Of a DNA stretch of 64,000 nucleotides, positions 1 to 9,116 are shown piece by piece (position 1 is the first letter of the stretch; the number at the start of each line of letters is the position of its first letter). The notes under the pieces were generated by a model. It had not been told where the DNA came from. It was given only the letters and a program-made list of their open reading frames with translations, and did no database searches. The position numbers and the translations under genes are program-made. The stretch comes from Nocardia concava NBRC 100430. GTDB lineage: Bacteria > Actinomycetota > Actinomycetes > Mycobacteriales > Mycobacteriaceae. The stretch lies in the NCBI RefSeq assembly GCF_000308815.1, contig NZ_BAFX01000095.1, positions 124,001-188,000 on the forward strand, written 5' to 3'.

Positions 1-726
1 ACCAAGACGTTCACGCCCAAGAGCCTCACCCAGACTCTAGAGGCGTTCTCCCACCTCGCTGAGCAGCTCAACGGCAATGGTGATCCGGCGCAACAGGATC
101 GGCTGCGGGCTGCCGTGCAGGCCTTCGACAAGTCGACCACCGGGACCGGGCCGAAGCTGAATCAGCTGATCAAAGATCTCGGCTCGGCGATGAATCATCC
201 CGATGCGGCCGTCGGGCATCTGGGGGCGATGCTGGACGCGTTCTCCTCACTCGCCCAGAGCGTTTCGATCAACTGGAACGACATCAAGGTGGCGCTCACC
301 CAGGCCAACGAGGGCATCGGCTTCATCAACTCGGTGTGGGGCGAGACGGTCGAGATCGTGGATTCGCTACTGGTGATCCTGCCGTGGTTCAACACCATCG
401 CGCACAAGTACGGGCGCTCGATCCTCAATGGCCTCGATGCCGCGATTCCGAAGTTGAAGCTGCTCTCGGCGGGAATCGGTTCGCTGCAACAACTTTTGAA
501 CATGATCCCGGGGCTGCTGTCGGCGTTCGGGCAGTTCATCGATCCGCAGACCGGGCAGGTGAAGGTCGGGTACGCGCCGCCGCGGGTCGCGCTGCCGCCC
601 CAGAACGCCGAGCAGGTGTGCGGCGCGCTCAATGCCCTGCGGCCGGGCGCGTGCCACAACACCGATCAGGGACTGGCGAATGTGGATCTGCTGCCGCTGG
701 TCTTCGGAACGGCCGGTGCGCGATGA
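1..726 (+). CDS. MCE family protein, MceD-like (5' partial)
   Basis: The reading frame is open from the first base and ends at 726, so the N-terminus with most of the MCE domain lies outside the window. The visible 241 residues are the helical C-terminal part of an actinobacterial Mce protein, the segment thought to form the tunnel of the lipid-import complex, and end with a cysteine-containing tail. The stop overlaps the next start in an ATGA. Position directly before the lipoprotein gene matches mceD in the usual yrbEAB-mceABCDEF order, so the D assignment is by position. Substrate unknown; lipids or sterols are typical for the family. Confidence 0.85.
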   Translation, partial: TKTFTPKSLTQTLEAFSHLAEQLNGNGDPAQQDRLRAAVQAFDKSTTGTGPKLNQLIKDLGSAMNHPDAAVGHLGAMLDAFSSLAQSVSINWNDIKVALTQANEGIGFINSVWGETVEIVDSLLVILPWFNTIAHKYGRSILNGLDAAIPKLKLLSAGIGSLQQLLNMIPGLLSAFGQFIDPQTGQVKVGYAPPRVALPPQNAEQVCGALNALRPGACHNTDQGLANVDLLPLVFGTAGAR

Positions 727-1757
727 GGAGAACCGCGCTGCTGGCCGTCACGGTCGCGACACTGCTGCCCGCCGGATGCGCCTTCGATCCGGCCTCGGTG
801 CCGATGCCGGGCGCCTCGGTGTCGGGGCCGACGTATCCGGTGCACATCGAATTCGCCAATGCCCTCAACCTGCCCGCGCAGGCCAAGGTGATGGCCAATG
901 GCGCCAAGATCGGGAGCCTGCGCTCGGTGCGGGTGATCGATCCGTCCGCGTCCGCGCCCGGGCGCATCGATGCCGTGGTGGAGATCCAGGAATCGGTGAA
1001 GCTCCCGATGAGCACCACCGCACAGCTGCGGCAGGACACGATCCTCGGCGACGTCTTCATCGGACTCACCACTCCCCCTGGCGATTTCACGCACACCCTG
1101 CCCGCGAACGGGGTCATTCCGGTCGCGCAGACCAAACCCGCTCTGCAGGTGGAGGATCTGCTGGTCGGCATGTCGACCTTCGTGGGCGGCGGTGCGCTGC
1201 ATCAGATCCAGGAGATCATCAACCAGTCCAATGCCGTGCTGCCCACCGACAGCAAGGACACCGCGCGGATCGTCGATCGGCTGGGGTCCGATATCCGGGA
1301 CCTGTCGGGCAATCTCGAGGTCCTCGACAAGTCGCTCGATGCCTTCCAGCGCGACCTCGACGCCGTGCTCGGCAATCCGCGCGAACTCGACACATTGCTC
1401 AGTGAGCAAGGGGCGCACGATATTCCGGCCGATGTGCAGGCGCTGGTGAATACCCTCGGCATTGTCGGCTCGCTCGGCGTCATCGGGCAGTCGCTGGTGC
1501 CGCTGGCCCCGCTGCTGCGTGCCGGGGACGCGGCGGCCAAGGCGTTCGTGCCGATGCTGCTGGCCCGCAATCCGCTCGACCTGAGTGCGCCGTCGAATCT
1601 GAACCGGCTGGTCACGCTGTTGCAGGACAAGATCATCCCGTTCGTGCAGAACGGGCCCAAGGTGAATATCACCTCCGTGGCGATCGGCGACGATCCCGCG
1701 GCCGACCGGCTCGACGACATGGTGCGCGCCCTGCGAATGATCGGAGTCGTCCGGTGA
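723..1757 (+). CDS. MCE family lipoprotein, MceE/LprK-like
   Basis: 344 residues. The start is the ATG at 723, overlapping the upstream stop. The N-terminus is a lipoprotein signal (MRRTALLAV...) with lipobox LPAGC, so the mature protein would be lipid-anchored at Cys17. An MCE domain follows (about residues 35-110, containing ANGAKIGSL), then a helical C-terminal half. Lipoprotein-bearing Mce proteins are the E member of mce operons and are envelope parts of the ATP-driven lipid importer. It is coupled downstream through a GTGA overlap, which implies one transcript. Confidence 0.88.
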   Translation: MRRTALLAVTVATLLPAGCAFDPASVPMPGASVSGPTYPVHIEFANALNLPAQAKVMANGAKIGSLRSVRVIDPSASAPGRIDAVVEIQESVKLPMSTTAQLRQDTILGDVFIGLTTPPGDFTHTLPANGVIPVAQTKPALQVEDLLVGMSTFVGGGALHQIQEIINQSNAVLPTDSKDTARIVDRLGSDIRDLSGNLEVLDKSLDAFQRDLDAVLGNPRELDTLLSEQGAHDIPADVQALVNTLGIVGSLGVIGQSLVPLAPLLRAGDAAAKAFVPMLLARNPLDLSAPSNLNRLVTLLQDKIIPFVQNGPKVNITSVAIGDDPAADRLDDMVRALRMIGVVR

Positions 1758-2725
1758 AGCCGAGTTCCGTTCTCTCGCTGGCCAGTATCGGGCTGATCCT
1801 GGTGCTGGGCAGCGTGTATCTGACCTTCGGCGTGGCGCGGGTGAGTTGGTTCCGGCACGAGATCGACGCCGCCATGACGGTGCCGCAGTCGGGCGGGCTG
1901 CTGCCGCGCTCGAAGGTGCTGCTGTCGGGGGTGCAGGTCGGGCAGGTCACCGAGGTTTCGCACGGGGCCGACGGGGTGCTGGTGCGGTTCCGGGTGTCGG
2001 ATCGGTATTCCATCCCGACCGCCAGCGCGGTGCGTATCGATGGGCTGTCCGGACTCGGGGAACCGTATATCGAGTTCGAGCCGCCGTCGGGGGCCGGGCC
2101 GTTCCTGCGGGACGGACAGACATTGCGCGGCACCAGGATCGCCGCGCCGGTGTCGATTCCCGAGGTCGCCGCGACCACGACCCGGCTCATGCATCAGCTC
2201 GATCCGGCGGCGCTGGCGTCCATCGTGGACACCTTCAGCCAGGCCATGGCCGGCACCGACGCGGTGGTGCCGGAGCTCTCGCGGGCCACCGATCTGCTGG
2301 CCGCCACGCTGGTCAGCCGCACCGATCTGATCAGGCAGATGCTGCTGGCCCTGCAGTCGCATGCCACCGATATGGATTGGGCGGAACCGGCTTTGCTGAC
2401 CGCCTCGGGGCCGTGGGCCGATTTCGGGCCGCGGGTCTCGGAGGTCGCCGGCTCCATCGCGGCGGTGATCCGGGCGGGCAATATTCCGGATTCCTTCGAG
2501 GAGAACAGCAAGGACAAGCTCGGGCTGGTGCCGTGGCTGGAGCAGCTCACCGACCGGTTGCGGACCATGGGGCCCGATATCGCGCCGCTGGCTCCCCTGG
2601 TCGCGCCGCTGTTCGCCACCGCGACTCCGCTCATTCAGCGGCTGGACCTGGGCAGCTTGATCAGCCAGGCCCTCAATGCCACCGGTCCCGACGGCACGCT
2701 GCGTTTGCGGATCGCCGTCAAGTAA
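1754..2725 (+). CDS. MCE family protein, MceF-like
   Basis: 323 residues from a GTG start overlapping the preceding stop. There is one N-terminal membrane anchor (about residues 5-28, LASIGLILVLGSVYLTF), an MCE domain (about 38-115, with SKVLLSGVQVGQV), then the helical channel part. It is shorter than mycobacterial MceF (around 500 residues) because the low-complexity tail is missing. It is the last mce gene of the operon. Function as a subunit of the mycolata lipid importer is inferred from the family. Confidence 0.87.
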   Translation: MKPSSVLSLASIGLILVLGSVYLTFGVARVSWFRHEIDAAMTVPQSGGLLPRSKVLLSGVQVGQVTEVSHGADGVLVRFRVSDRYSIPTASAVRIDGLSGLGEPYIEFEPPSGAGPFLRDGQTLRGTRIAAPVSIPEVAATTTRLMHQLDPAALASIVDTFSQAMAGTDAVVPELSRATDLLAATLVSRTDLIRQMLLALQSHATDMDWAEPALLTASGPWADFGPRVSEVAGSIAAVIRAGNIPDSFEENSKDKLGLVPWLEQLTDRLRTMGPDIAPLAPLVAPLFATATPLIQRLDLGSLISQALNATGPDGTLRLRIAVK

Positions 2726-2741
2726 TCATCGGGAGACAGTC

Positions 2742-3335
2742 ATGACCATAGAACTCGACAAGACCACCGACGAGAGCACGGCGCCAACGGAATCCAGGAA
2801 GCCCGCGGCTGGACGCGCGGTCTCGGTTCCGGTGCGCACGCTGGCGTGGTCGGCCGCGGTGGCGGTTCCGACCGTCACTGCCCTCGTCCTGGGCGTTCAG
2901 CTGGTGTCCGCGCGCGACGACCTCTCGGCGCGCGAGGCCACGGCCGCCGACAACGCCCATGCCGAGCAGGTGGCCAGTGATTACGCCGTCGGCGCGTCCA
3001 CGGTGAACTTCGCCGATTTCGACTCGTGGGTGGCGCGGTTGAAGAAGAACACCGCGCCAGCGCTGTCCACCAAATTCGAGTCCACCGCACCGAAACTCCA
3101 GGATCTGCTGACGCCGTTGAAGTGGACCTCCACCGGGTCGCCGATCTCGGCGAAGGTGGTGAGCGAATCGGCGGGGGTGTACAAGGTGAACGTCTTCGTC
3201 AATGTCTCCTCCACCAATGCCCAGAATCCCGATGGGGCGCGCACGACCGTCACCTACAACGTGACCGTGGATAGCAATGCGGACTGGAAGATCAGCGATG
3301 TGGGCGGGCTCGACGGCGCGCTACCGCTCAAGTGA
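2742..3335 (+). CDS. Mce-associated membrane protein
   Basis: 197 residues; ATG at 2742, 16 bp after mceF. The first 30 residues are polar and cytoplasmic, one transmembrane helix covers about residues 34-56, and the rest is an extracytoplasmic NTF2-like domain ending in the typical DWKISDVGGLDG pattern. Mas proteins follow mce operons in actinobacteria and stabilise or assist the Mce complex. No catalytic motif is seen. Confidence 0.82.
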   Translation: MTIELDKTTDESTAPTESRKPAAGRAVSVPVRTLAWSAAVAVPTVTALVLGVQLVSARDDLSAREATAADNAHAEQVASDYAVGASTVNFADFDSWVARLKKNTAPALSTKFESTAPKLQDLLTPLKWTSTGSPISAKVVSESAGVYKVNVFVNVSSTNAQNPDGARTTVTYNVTVDSNADWKISDVGGLDGALPLK

Positions 3336-3345
3336 CGGGACCTTC

Positions 3346-4923
3346 ATGACACACGATTTCGATTGGCTGGTCATCGGTTCCGGGTTCGGCGGGAGCGTGT
3401 CGGCGCTGCGGCTGGCGGAGAAGGGGCATCGCGTCGGGGTGCTGGAGGCGGGGCGGCGCTTCGCCGACGACGACTTCGCCGAGCGGGCGTCGCAGCTGCG
3501 GCGGTACTACTTTCTGCCCGCGTTGGGGATGCGGGGGATCTTCCGGCCGACGCTGTTCAAGGACGTGTTCGTGGTGACCGGCGCGGGGGTGGGCGGTGGA
3601 TCGCTGACGTATGCGAACACGCTGTATCGCAGTCGGCCCGAGTTCGCGGCCAATCCGCAGTGGGCACACCTCGGCGATTGGGATGCCGAGCTCGAAAAGC
3701 ACTACGACACAGCCGAATACATGCTCGGTGTGACGAGCATGGGGGAGGATGGGACGGCCGATACGCTGCTGCGTGAATACGCGGCCGAGCGCGGGTTCGG
3801 CGACACCTACGCGCGCAGCCGGGTCGGCGTGTTCCTCGGGGAACCCGGAAAGACCGTGCCCGACCCGTATTTCGGCGGTGAGGGTCCCGAACGGGCGGGG
3901 TGTATCCAGTGCGGGTCGTGTCTGCTGGGCTGCCGTCACAATGCCAAGAACACGCTCGTCAAGAACTATCTGTGGTTCGCCGAGCGGCGCGGGGCGCGAA
4001 TCCTGGCCGAGCGCACCGTGACCGACATCCGGCCGCTAGGGGCTGCCGACGGCAGCGACGGGTATGTGGTGACCAGCGAGCGCACCGGGCGTTGGTTCCG
4101 CCGCGACCGGCAGACCCATACGGCAGGCGGTGTCGTGGTGGCGGGCGGAGCGCTCGGCACGAATCGACTGTTGTTGCGCTGCAAGCACTCCGGATCCTTG
4201 CCGGACCTGTCGTCGCGGCTGGGGACGCTGGTGCGAACCAACAGCGAGTCCATCCTTGGGGTCACCGCACGCGACGACACCCATGATTTCTCGCACGGAC
4301 TGGCACTCACCTCCGGGGTCTATCCGGAGCCGAACACCCATATCCAGCCGGTCACCTACGGCGCGGGAGGCGACATCATGTCGCTGCTCACCACGCTCGC
4401 CACCCCGCGCGGCACCCGGCGCACCCGGCCGTTCCATTACGTCGCCAATATCGTGCGGCATCCGGTCCGGTTCGCGCGGGCCAGCCGGATACGGCACGCG
4501 TCGCGGCGCACCATGCTGCTGACCACCATGGAGTCGGTGGACAACTCGGTCTCGCTGAAGGTGCGGTTCCGGCTGCCCACCGGGTATCCGGTGCTCACCA
4601 CGGTGCAGGATCCGAACCATCCCATCCCGCAGTTCATTCCGGCCGCCTACCGGGCCGCCGAAGCGATTGCCGCCAAGATCGGCGGGGTGGTGCAGGCGGC
4701 GGCGCCGGAGGCGATCTTCTCCATTCCCACCACCGCGCACATTCTCGGCGGCGCGGCCATCGGCGACTCACCCGCCAGCGGGGTGATCGACGCGCGGCAT
4801 CGGGTCTACGGGTACCGGAATCTGCTCGTCTGCGACGGGGCGGCGATTCCGGCCAATGTCGGCGTGAACCCGAGCCTGACGATCACGGCCATGGCCGAGC
4901 GGGCCATGACCTTCGTCGAATAG
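3346..4923 (+). CDS. GMC oxidoreductase, cholesterol oxidase (ChoD)-like
   Basis: 525 residues; ATG at 3346 just after the mce-associated gene, so probably the same transcript. The N-terminus carries the FAD-binding motif GSGFGGS and the following LEAG glutamate. Mid-protein there is a cysteine cluster CIQCGSCLLGC followed by NAKNTL, typical of ChoD-like GMC enzymes, and the C-terminus has the NPSLTITAMAERAM FAD-binding block. ChoD-type enzymes are annotated as 3-beta-hydroxysterol oxidases but their true substrate is debated. Neighbourhood with mce genes supports a lipid or sterol role; a different hydroxylated lipid is possible. Confidence 0.8.
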   Translation: MTHDFDWLVIGSGFGGSVSALRLAEKGHRVGVLEAGRRFADDDFAERASQLRRYYFLPALGMRGIFRPTLFKDVFVVTGAGVGGGSLTYANTLYRSRPEFAANPQWAHLGDWDAELEKHYDTAEYMLGVTSMGEDGTADTLLREYAAERGFGDTYARSRVGVFLGEPGKTVPDPYFGGEGPERAGCIQCGSCLLGCRHNAKNTLVKNYLWFAERRGARILAERTVTDIRPLGAADGSDGYVVTSERTGRWFRRDRQTHTAGGVVVAGGALGTNRLLLRCKHSGSLPDLSSRLGTLVRTNSESILGVTARDDTHDFSHGLALTSGVYPEPNTHIQPVTYGAGGDIMSLLTTLATPRGTRRTRPFHYVANIVRHPVRFARASRIRHASRRTMLLTTMESVDNSVSLKVRFRLPTGYPVLTTVQDPNHPIPQFIPAAYRAAEAIAAKIGGVVQAAAPEAIFSIPTTAHILGGAAIGDSPASGVIDARHRVYGYRNLLVCDGAAIPANVGVNPSLTITAMAERAMTFVE

Positions 4924-4928
4924 CGGGA

Positions 4929-5678
4929 TTACCGTCCGCTCCAGCGGGGTTCGCGGCGCTGCAGGAAGGCGGCGATGCCCTCGGCGGTGTCCTGGGAGGA
5001 CAGCGTCGCGGCCATCGCCGCCTCGGTGATGCGCCAGGCCTGCTCGTCGTCGGCGGAGTTCAGCTGCTCGAGGGCGTTGAGGCTCTCCCGCACCGAGACC
5101 GGCGCGTTGCGGCAGATCCGTTGCGCCAGTTCGCGAGCCGACTTCTCGGCCTCGCCGGGTTCGGCGACCACATTGACGAAGCCGAGCTGATAGGCGCGCT
5201 CGGCGGTCAGCGGATCACCGGTCAGCAGGAGCTCTTTCGCGACGTTCAGCGGCAGGGCCCGGTGGGTGCGGAACAGGCCGCCGCAGGTCGCGATGACCCC
5301 GCGCCGCACCTCGGGCAGGCCGAAGGTAGCGGTGCGCCCGGCCACTACCAGATCGCTGGCCAGCACCAATTCCATGCCGCCGCCCAGCGCGTTCCCCTCG
5401 ACCGCGGCGATGATCGGCTTGCTCGTACTCCGGCGAATGACGCCGTATTCGCCGCCGCGCGCGGTCTTCTCGCCGGGCCCGGCGGCCAGGTCGGTGCCCG
5501 CCGAGAACATGGTCTCGGTGCCGGTCAGGACCGCGACCCACAGGCCCGGGTCGTCCTCGAAGTCATTGAGCGCCGCGTCCAGGCCCGCGGTCATCTCCGC
5601 GTCGATGGCATTGCGCTTGTGCGGGCGGTTCATCCGGATCACCAGGGTCCGGCCGTCGCGTTCTCGATCCACGGTCAT
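4929..5678 (-). CDS. enoyl-CoA hydratase/isomerase (crotonase) family
   Basis: 249 residues from the ATG at 5678 (MTVDRERDG); an upstream ATG at 5735 would add 19 residues rich in Ala/Arg that do not fit the family. Crotonase features: the oxyanion-hole segments FSAGTDL and GNALGGGMEL, and both catalytic glutamates of enoyl-CoA hydratase (in GGGMEL and LPEVRRG). It would hydrate 2-enoyl-CoAs in beta-oxidation or side-chain degradation. It runs convergent to the ChoD-like gene with a 5 bp gap. Confidence 0.85.
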   Translation of the reverse strand: MTVDRERDGRTLVIRMNRPHKRNAIDAEMTAGLDAALNDFEDDPGLWVAVLTGTETMFSAGTDLAAGPGEKTARGGEYGVIRRSTSKPIIAAVEGNALGGGMELVLASDLVVAGRTATFGLPEVRRGVIATCGGLFRTHRALPLNVAKELLLTGDPLTAERAYQLGFVNVVAEPGEAEKSARELAQRICRNAPVSVRESLNALEQLNSADDEQAWRITEAAMAATLSSQDTAEGIAAFLQRREPRWSGR

Positions 5679-5819
5679 GCGCCGATCATGGCCGACCGCG
5701 CGGCGCGCGCCCAACCGGGTGGCAGCGGCTGTCAATCAATTGGCCAGCCCGGAAAGGCCGTTCGAGCGACCCGCGACATAGGTTCCATATTGAGACCACC
5801 CGAAAGGAGCACGTCCGCG

Positions 5820-7355
5820 ATGACGCCGCCTGCCACTGAACACCTTCACTCGGTTCCCGACTTCGTGCCGACCACGCCCGATGTCGAGGTCGCCATTATC
5901 GGCGCGGGATTCGGCGGGCTCGGCGCGGCCGTCGAACTGCGCAAGGCCGGCATCGAGAGCTTCGTCATCCTGGACAAGAACACCGATATCGGCGGCACCT
6001 GGCACGCCAACACGTATCCCGGTGTGGCCGTGGATATTCCGTCGGTGTACTACAGCTTCTCCTATCTGGCGCCGAAGACCTGGTCTCGGCTGTTCGCGCC
6101 GGGCGCCGAGGTGAAGGCGTACGCGGATCAGATCGCCGACGAGTACCGGCTGCGCCCCCACCTCCGGCTCAACACTCGGGTGACGGGCGCGACCTGGGAC
6201 GAGAGCACCCACCGCTGGCGCATCGACACCACCGACGACTCGTTCACCGCACGCTTCGTCATCGGGGCCATCGGCGGGCTCGAGGTGCCGCGCATGCCCG
6301 ACATTCCCGGGGTCGACGAGTTCGCGGGCAAGGTCGTGCACACCGCTCGCTGGGATCACGACTACGACTACCGTGGCAAGCGCATCGCGGTCATCGGCAC
6401 GGGAGCGACAGCGCTGCAACTGATTCCGGAGCTCGCCGATCAGGCCTCGCACCTCGCCGTCTTCCAGCGCACTCCCATCTGGGTGGTACCCAAGCCCGAC
6501 TTCCGCATCGACTGGGGCCTCGAGCAGGCCCTCGACCTCGTGCCCGGCCTGCGCCGGCTGGTGCGGCTGGCCGTCATGGCCACCTTCGACACGGGCGTCT
6601 CCACCGCGGGCGTCTTCTACCGCACCACCGGCCCGGCCGTCCGATTCACCGGCCGAATGATCAAGCGCTGGTACGGAACCCAAGTGCGCGACGAGGCGCT
6701 GCGCGAGCAGCTGACCCCCGACTACGCCCTGGGCTGCAAGCGCCCGTCGGTCTCGAACCGCTACCTGCGCACCTTCACCCGGGACCATGTCGACCTCATC
6801 ACCGACCCGATCGAGAAGATCACCCCCACCTCCGTCGTCACCGCCGACGGCACCGACCACGACATCGACGTCCTCGTCTGCGCCACCGGCTTCAAGGTCA
6901 TGGAAACTGGCGCCACCCCACCCTTCCCCATCCACGGCCGCGGTCTCGAACTAGGAAAGTTCTGGCAGGACAACCGTTTCCAGGCCTACCAGGGCGTCTC
7001 CATCCCCAACTTCCCCAACCTCTTCCTCATCACCGGCCCCTACGGCTTCGCCGCCGCCTCCTACATAGCCATGATCGAGTGCACGGCCGCCCACGCCCGG
7101 CGAGCAATAACAGCGGCGCGCGATCGCCAAGCCACCTCGGTAGAAATCCGCCAATCCTCCCACGACGCCTACTGGCGCAAATCCCTACGCCGCCACCGAA
7201 ACTCCCTCTGGCTCAACAACGACTGCGAATCCTCCAACACCTACTACATCAACACCCACCACGACGTAGCCGCCATCCGCCCCAGCACCCACACCGAAAT
7301 GTGGTGGAGCAACAAACACTTCCCCCTCAACCACTACCGCTACACCAGCCTCTAG
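5820..7355 (+). CDS. Baeyer-Villiger/flavin-containing monooxygenase
   Basis: 511 residues; ATG at 5820 behind GAAAGGAGC. It has the FAD motif GAGFGG near residue 25, the Baeyer-Villiger fingerprint FAGKVVHTARWD (FxGxxxHxxxWD) around residue 165, and a second nucleotide motif GTGATA for NADPH. Class B enzymes insert oxygen next to a ketone, using NADPH and O2. In this setting a ketosteroid or aliphatic ketone is a plausible substrate, but the sequence does not decide this. It is divergent from the crotonase across a 141 bp promoter region. Confidence 0.87.
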   Translation: MTPPATEHLHSVPDFVPTTPDVEVAIIGAGFGGLGAAVELRKAGIESFVILDKNTDIGGTWHANTYPGVAVDIPSVYYSFSYLAPKTWSRLFAPGAEVKAYADQIADEYRLRPHLRLNTRVTGATWDESTHRWRIDTTDDSFTARFVIGAIGGLEVPRMPDIPGVDEFAGKVVHTARWDHDYDYRGKRIAVIGTGATALQLIPELADQASHLAVFQRTPIWVVPKPDFRIDWGLEQALDLVPGLRRLVRLAVMATFDTGVSTAGVFYRTTGPAVRFTGRMIKRWYGTQVRDEALREQLTPDYALGCKRPSVSNRYLRTFTRDHVDLITDPIEKITPTSVVTADGTDHDIDVLVCATGFKVMETGATPPFPIHGRGLELGKFWQDNRFQAYQGVSIPNFPNLFLITGPYGFAAASYIAMIECTAAHARRAITAARDRQATSVEIRQSSHDAYWRKSLRRHRNSLWLNNDCESSNTYYINTHHDVAAIRPSTHTEMWWSNKHFPLNHYRYTSL

Positions 7356-7360
7356 CCGGC

Positions 7361-8959
7361 TCAGCCGAGGATGAGGGTTGCGGCGTGTTCGCCGATCATC
7401 ATGGTGGAGGCGTTGGTGTTGCCGCCTACGATGCTGGGCATGATGGAGGCGTCGGCTACTCGGAGGGCGTCGATGCCTCGGACTCGGAGGGTGGGGTCTA
7501 CGACGGCGCGGGTGTCGGTGCCCATGCGGCAGGTGCCCACAGGGTGGTAGACGGTAGTGGCTCGGTTGGGGATTTCGGCGGCCAAGGCCTGGCGGGTCGG
7601 GTACTGAGGCCCTGGGGAGATTTCGGTGTCCACCATGTCGGCAATTGATTTGGCGGACATAACCTCTCGGGTCAGTTCCATGCCGTGGGCCAACGTGTTG
7701 AGGTCGCGTTGTTCGGCCAAGTAGTTGGGGTCTATGGCGGGGGCGGCGGTGGGGTCGGGGGAGGTCAGGCGGAGGGTGCCTCGGCTTTGGGGGTAGATGA
7801 GGGTGACGAGGATGGTCAGGGATTGGCGGGGGTCGGGGACGTGGCGGATGGGGGCGTCCTGGTTGGGGCCGGGGTAGCCCCAGGGGAGGACGTGGAGTTG
7901 GAGGTCGGGGGCGCCGGTGGAGTAGGGGGTGTGAAGGAAGGCCACGGCTTCGAAGACGCTGCGGGCGAGCCAGGTGGTGTTGTTGCGCAGGGACTCTCGG
8001 ATGAATGCGCGGGCGAAATAGCCGGGGGATGAACGGCGCAGGGCGGTGGGCATGGCGAAGCTCATGGGGACGAAGAGGTGGTCGTGCAGGTTGTCGCCGA
8101 CGGGGAGGTCGGCGACGACGTCGATGCCGAAGGCGCGGAGGTGGTCGGCGGGGCCGATGCCGGAGAGCATGAGAAGCTGGGCCGATCCGAAAGTGCCTGC
8201 GCTGACTATCACTTCGCGGTCGGCGTGCAGGACTTCGGTTCCTTGGGCGGTGCGGTATTCCACGCCGGTGGCACGGCCATTCTCGATCAGGATGCGGACC
8301 ACCTGCGTATTCGGCAGCACCGTAAGGTTTTTCGGCCGGTCGTCGAGATATCCGACCGAGGTGCTGTAGCGCAGGCCGTTGCTGTTGCTCTGCTGCAGGA
8401 TCGAGACGCCCTCCTGCTCGGCGCCGTTGTAGTCGGGATTGCGTGCGACCCCGGCGGTTTCGGCCAGCGCCTCGATGAACGACTCGGAGGCGGGTGTGAG
8501 ATCGCGGGCCCGGATGACCTTGATCGGGCCGGCGCCGCCACGGAAGTCGCTCGCGCCGTCCTCGAAGGACTCGAACTTCTTGAAGCTGGGCAGCACGTCC
8601 GCGTACGACCAGCCGGTGTTCCCCTCCCCCGCCCAATCGTCGAAGTTGCGGCGGTTGCCGCGCACGAACACCATGCCGTTGACCGAACTCGAACCACCGA
8701 CCACCTTTCCGTGCGTCTGCGGAACACGGCGACCCAGCGCGTGCTTCTGCTCGACGGTGTAATGACCCCAGTCGATCCGCTTCTTCAGCTGCGGCACGCT
8801 GTGCATCGGCCCGATCATCCCCGGCTTGCGCACCATCCGGCCGGTGTCGCGCCCGCCCGCCTCGAACAGGGTGACCGTCGCGCCGGAATCGGCCAGTCTG
8901 CGGGCGATGATCGCCCCGGCGCTGCCGGAACCGATGACGATGTAGTCCGTAGCAGCCAT
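7361..8959 (-). CDS. GMC oxidoreductase (choline dehydrogenase-like)
   Basis: 532 residues from the ATG at 8959 (MAATDYIVIGSGSAG); an upstream GTG at 8980 would add 7 residues. FAD motif GSGSAG, GMC signature region GGSSSVNGMV, and C-terminal catalytic block with YHPVGTCRMG (active-site His) and GGNTNAST. The family oxidises alcohols to aldehydes or ketones with FAD. It converges with the monooxygenase with only 5 bp between stops. Substrate unknown; fatty or aryl alcohols are possible. Confidence 0.87.
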   Translation of the reverse strand: MAATDYIVIGSGSAGAIIARRLADSGATVTLFEAGGRDTGRMVRKPGMIGPMHSVPQLKKRIDWGHYTVEQKHALGRRVPQTHGKVVGGSSSVNGMVFVRGNRRNFDDWAGEGNTGWSYADVLPSFKKFESFEDGASDFRGGAGPIKVIRARDLTPASESFIEALAETAGVARNPDYNGAEQEGVSILQQSNSNGLRYSTSVGYLDDRPKNLTVLPNTQVVRILIENGRATGVEYRTAQGTEVLHADREVIVSAGTFGSAQLLMLSGIGPADHLRAFGIDVVADLPVGDNLHDHLFVPMSFAMPTALRRSSPGYFARAFIRESLRNNTTWLARSVFEAVAFLHTPYSTGAPDLQLHVLPWGYPGPNQDAPIRHVPDPRQSLTILVTLIYPQSRGTLRLTSPDPTAAPAIDPNYLAEQRDLNTLAHGMELTREVMSAKSIADMVDTEISPGPQYPTRQALAAEIPNRATTVYHPVGTCRMGTDTRAVVDPTLRVRGIDALRVADASIMPSIVGGNTNASTMMIGEHAATLILG

Positions 8960-9080
8960 GACCAGCCCTTCCGCCCGCACAAACCTCGCCGCAGCTCACC
9001 GGCGAAAACTGGAATGTGTTGCAAAAGGTACTCGAAACCGGCCGCCCGGAAACCCGTTTCGGCGACTCCTCTCTCGACTT

Positions 9081-9099
9081 TACTATCATGATGCAAGTA
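9081..9099. promoter_or_regulatory. imperfect palindrome upstream of ECF sigma gene
   Basis: TACTatCATgATGcaAGTA: 7 of 9 positions pair around a central G. It lies 18 bp before the GTG of the sigma gene and just before its ribosome-binding site (AGGAGAGGAG). The TACT...AGTA form resembles sites used by small winged-helix (HxlR-like) regulators; no such gene is adjacent. Operator role is inferred. Confidence 0.35.
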
Positions 9100-9116
9100 G
9101 AGGAGAGGAGCGCGCC

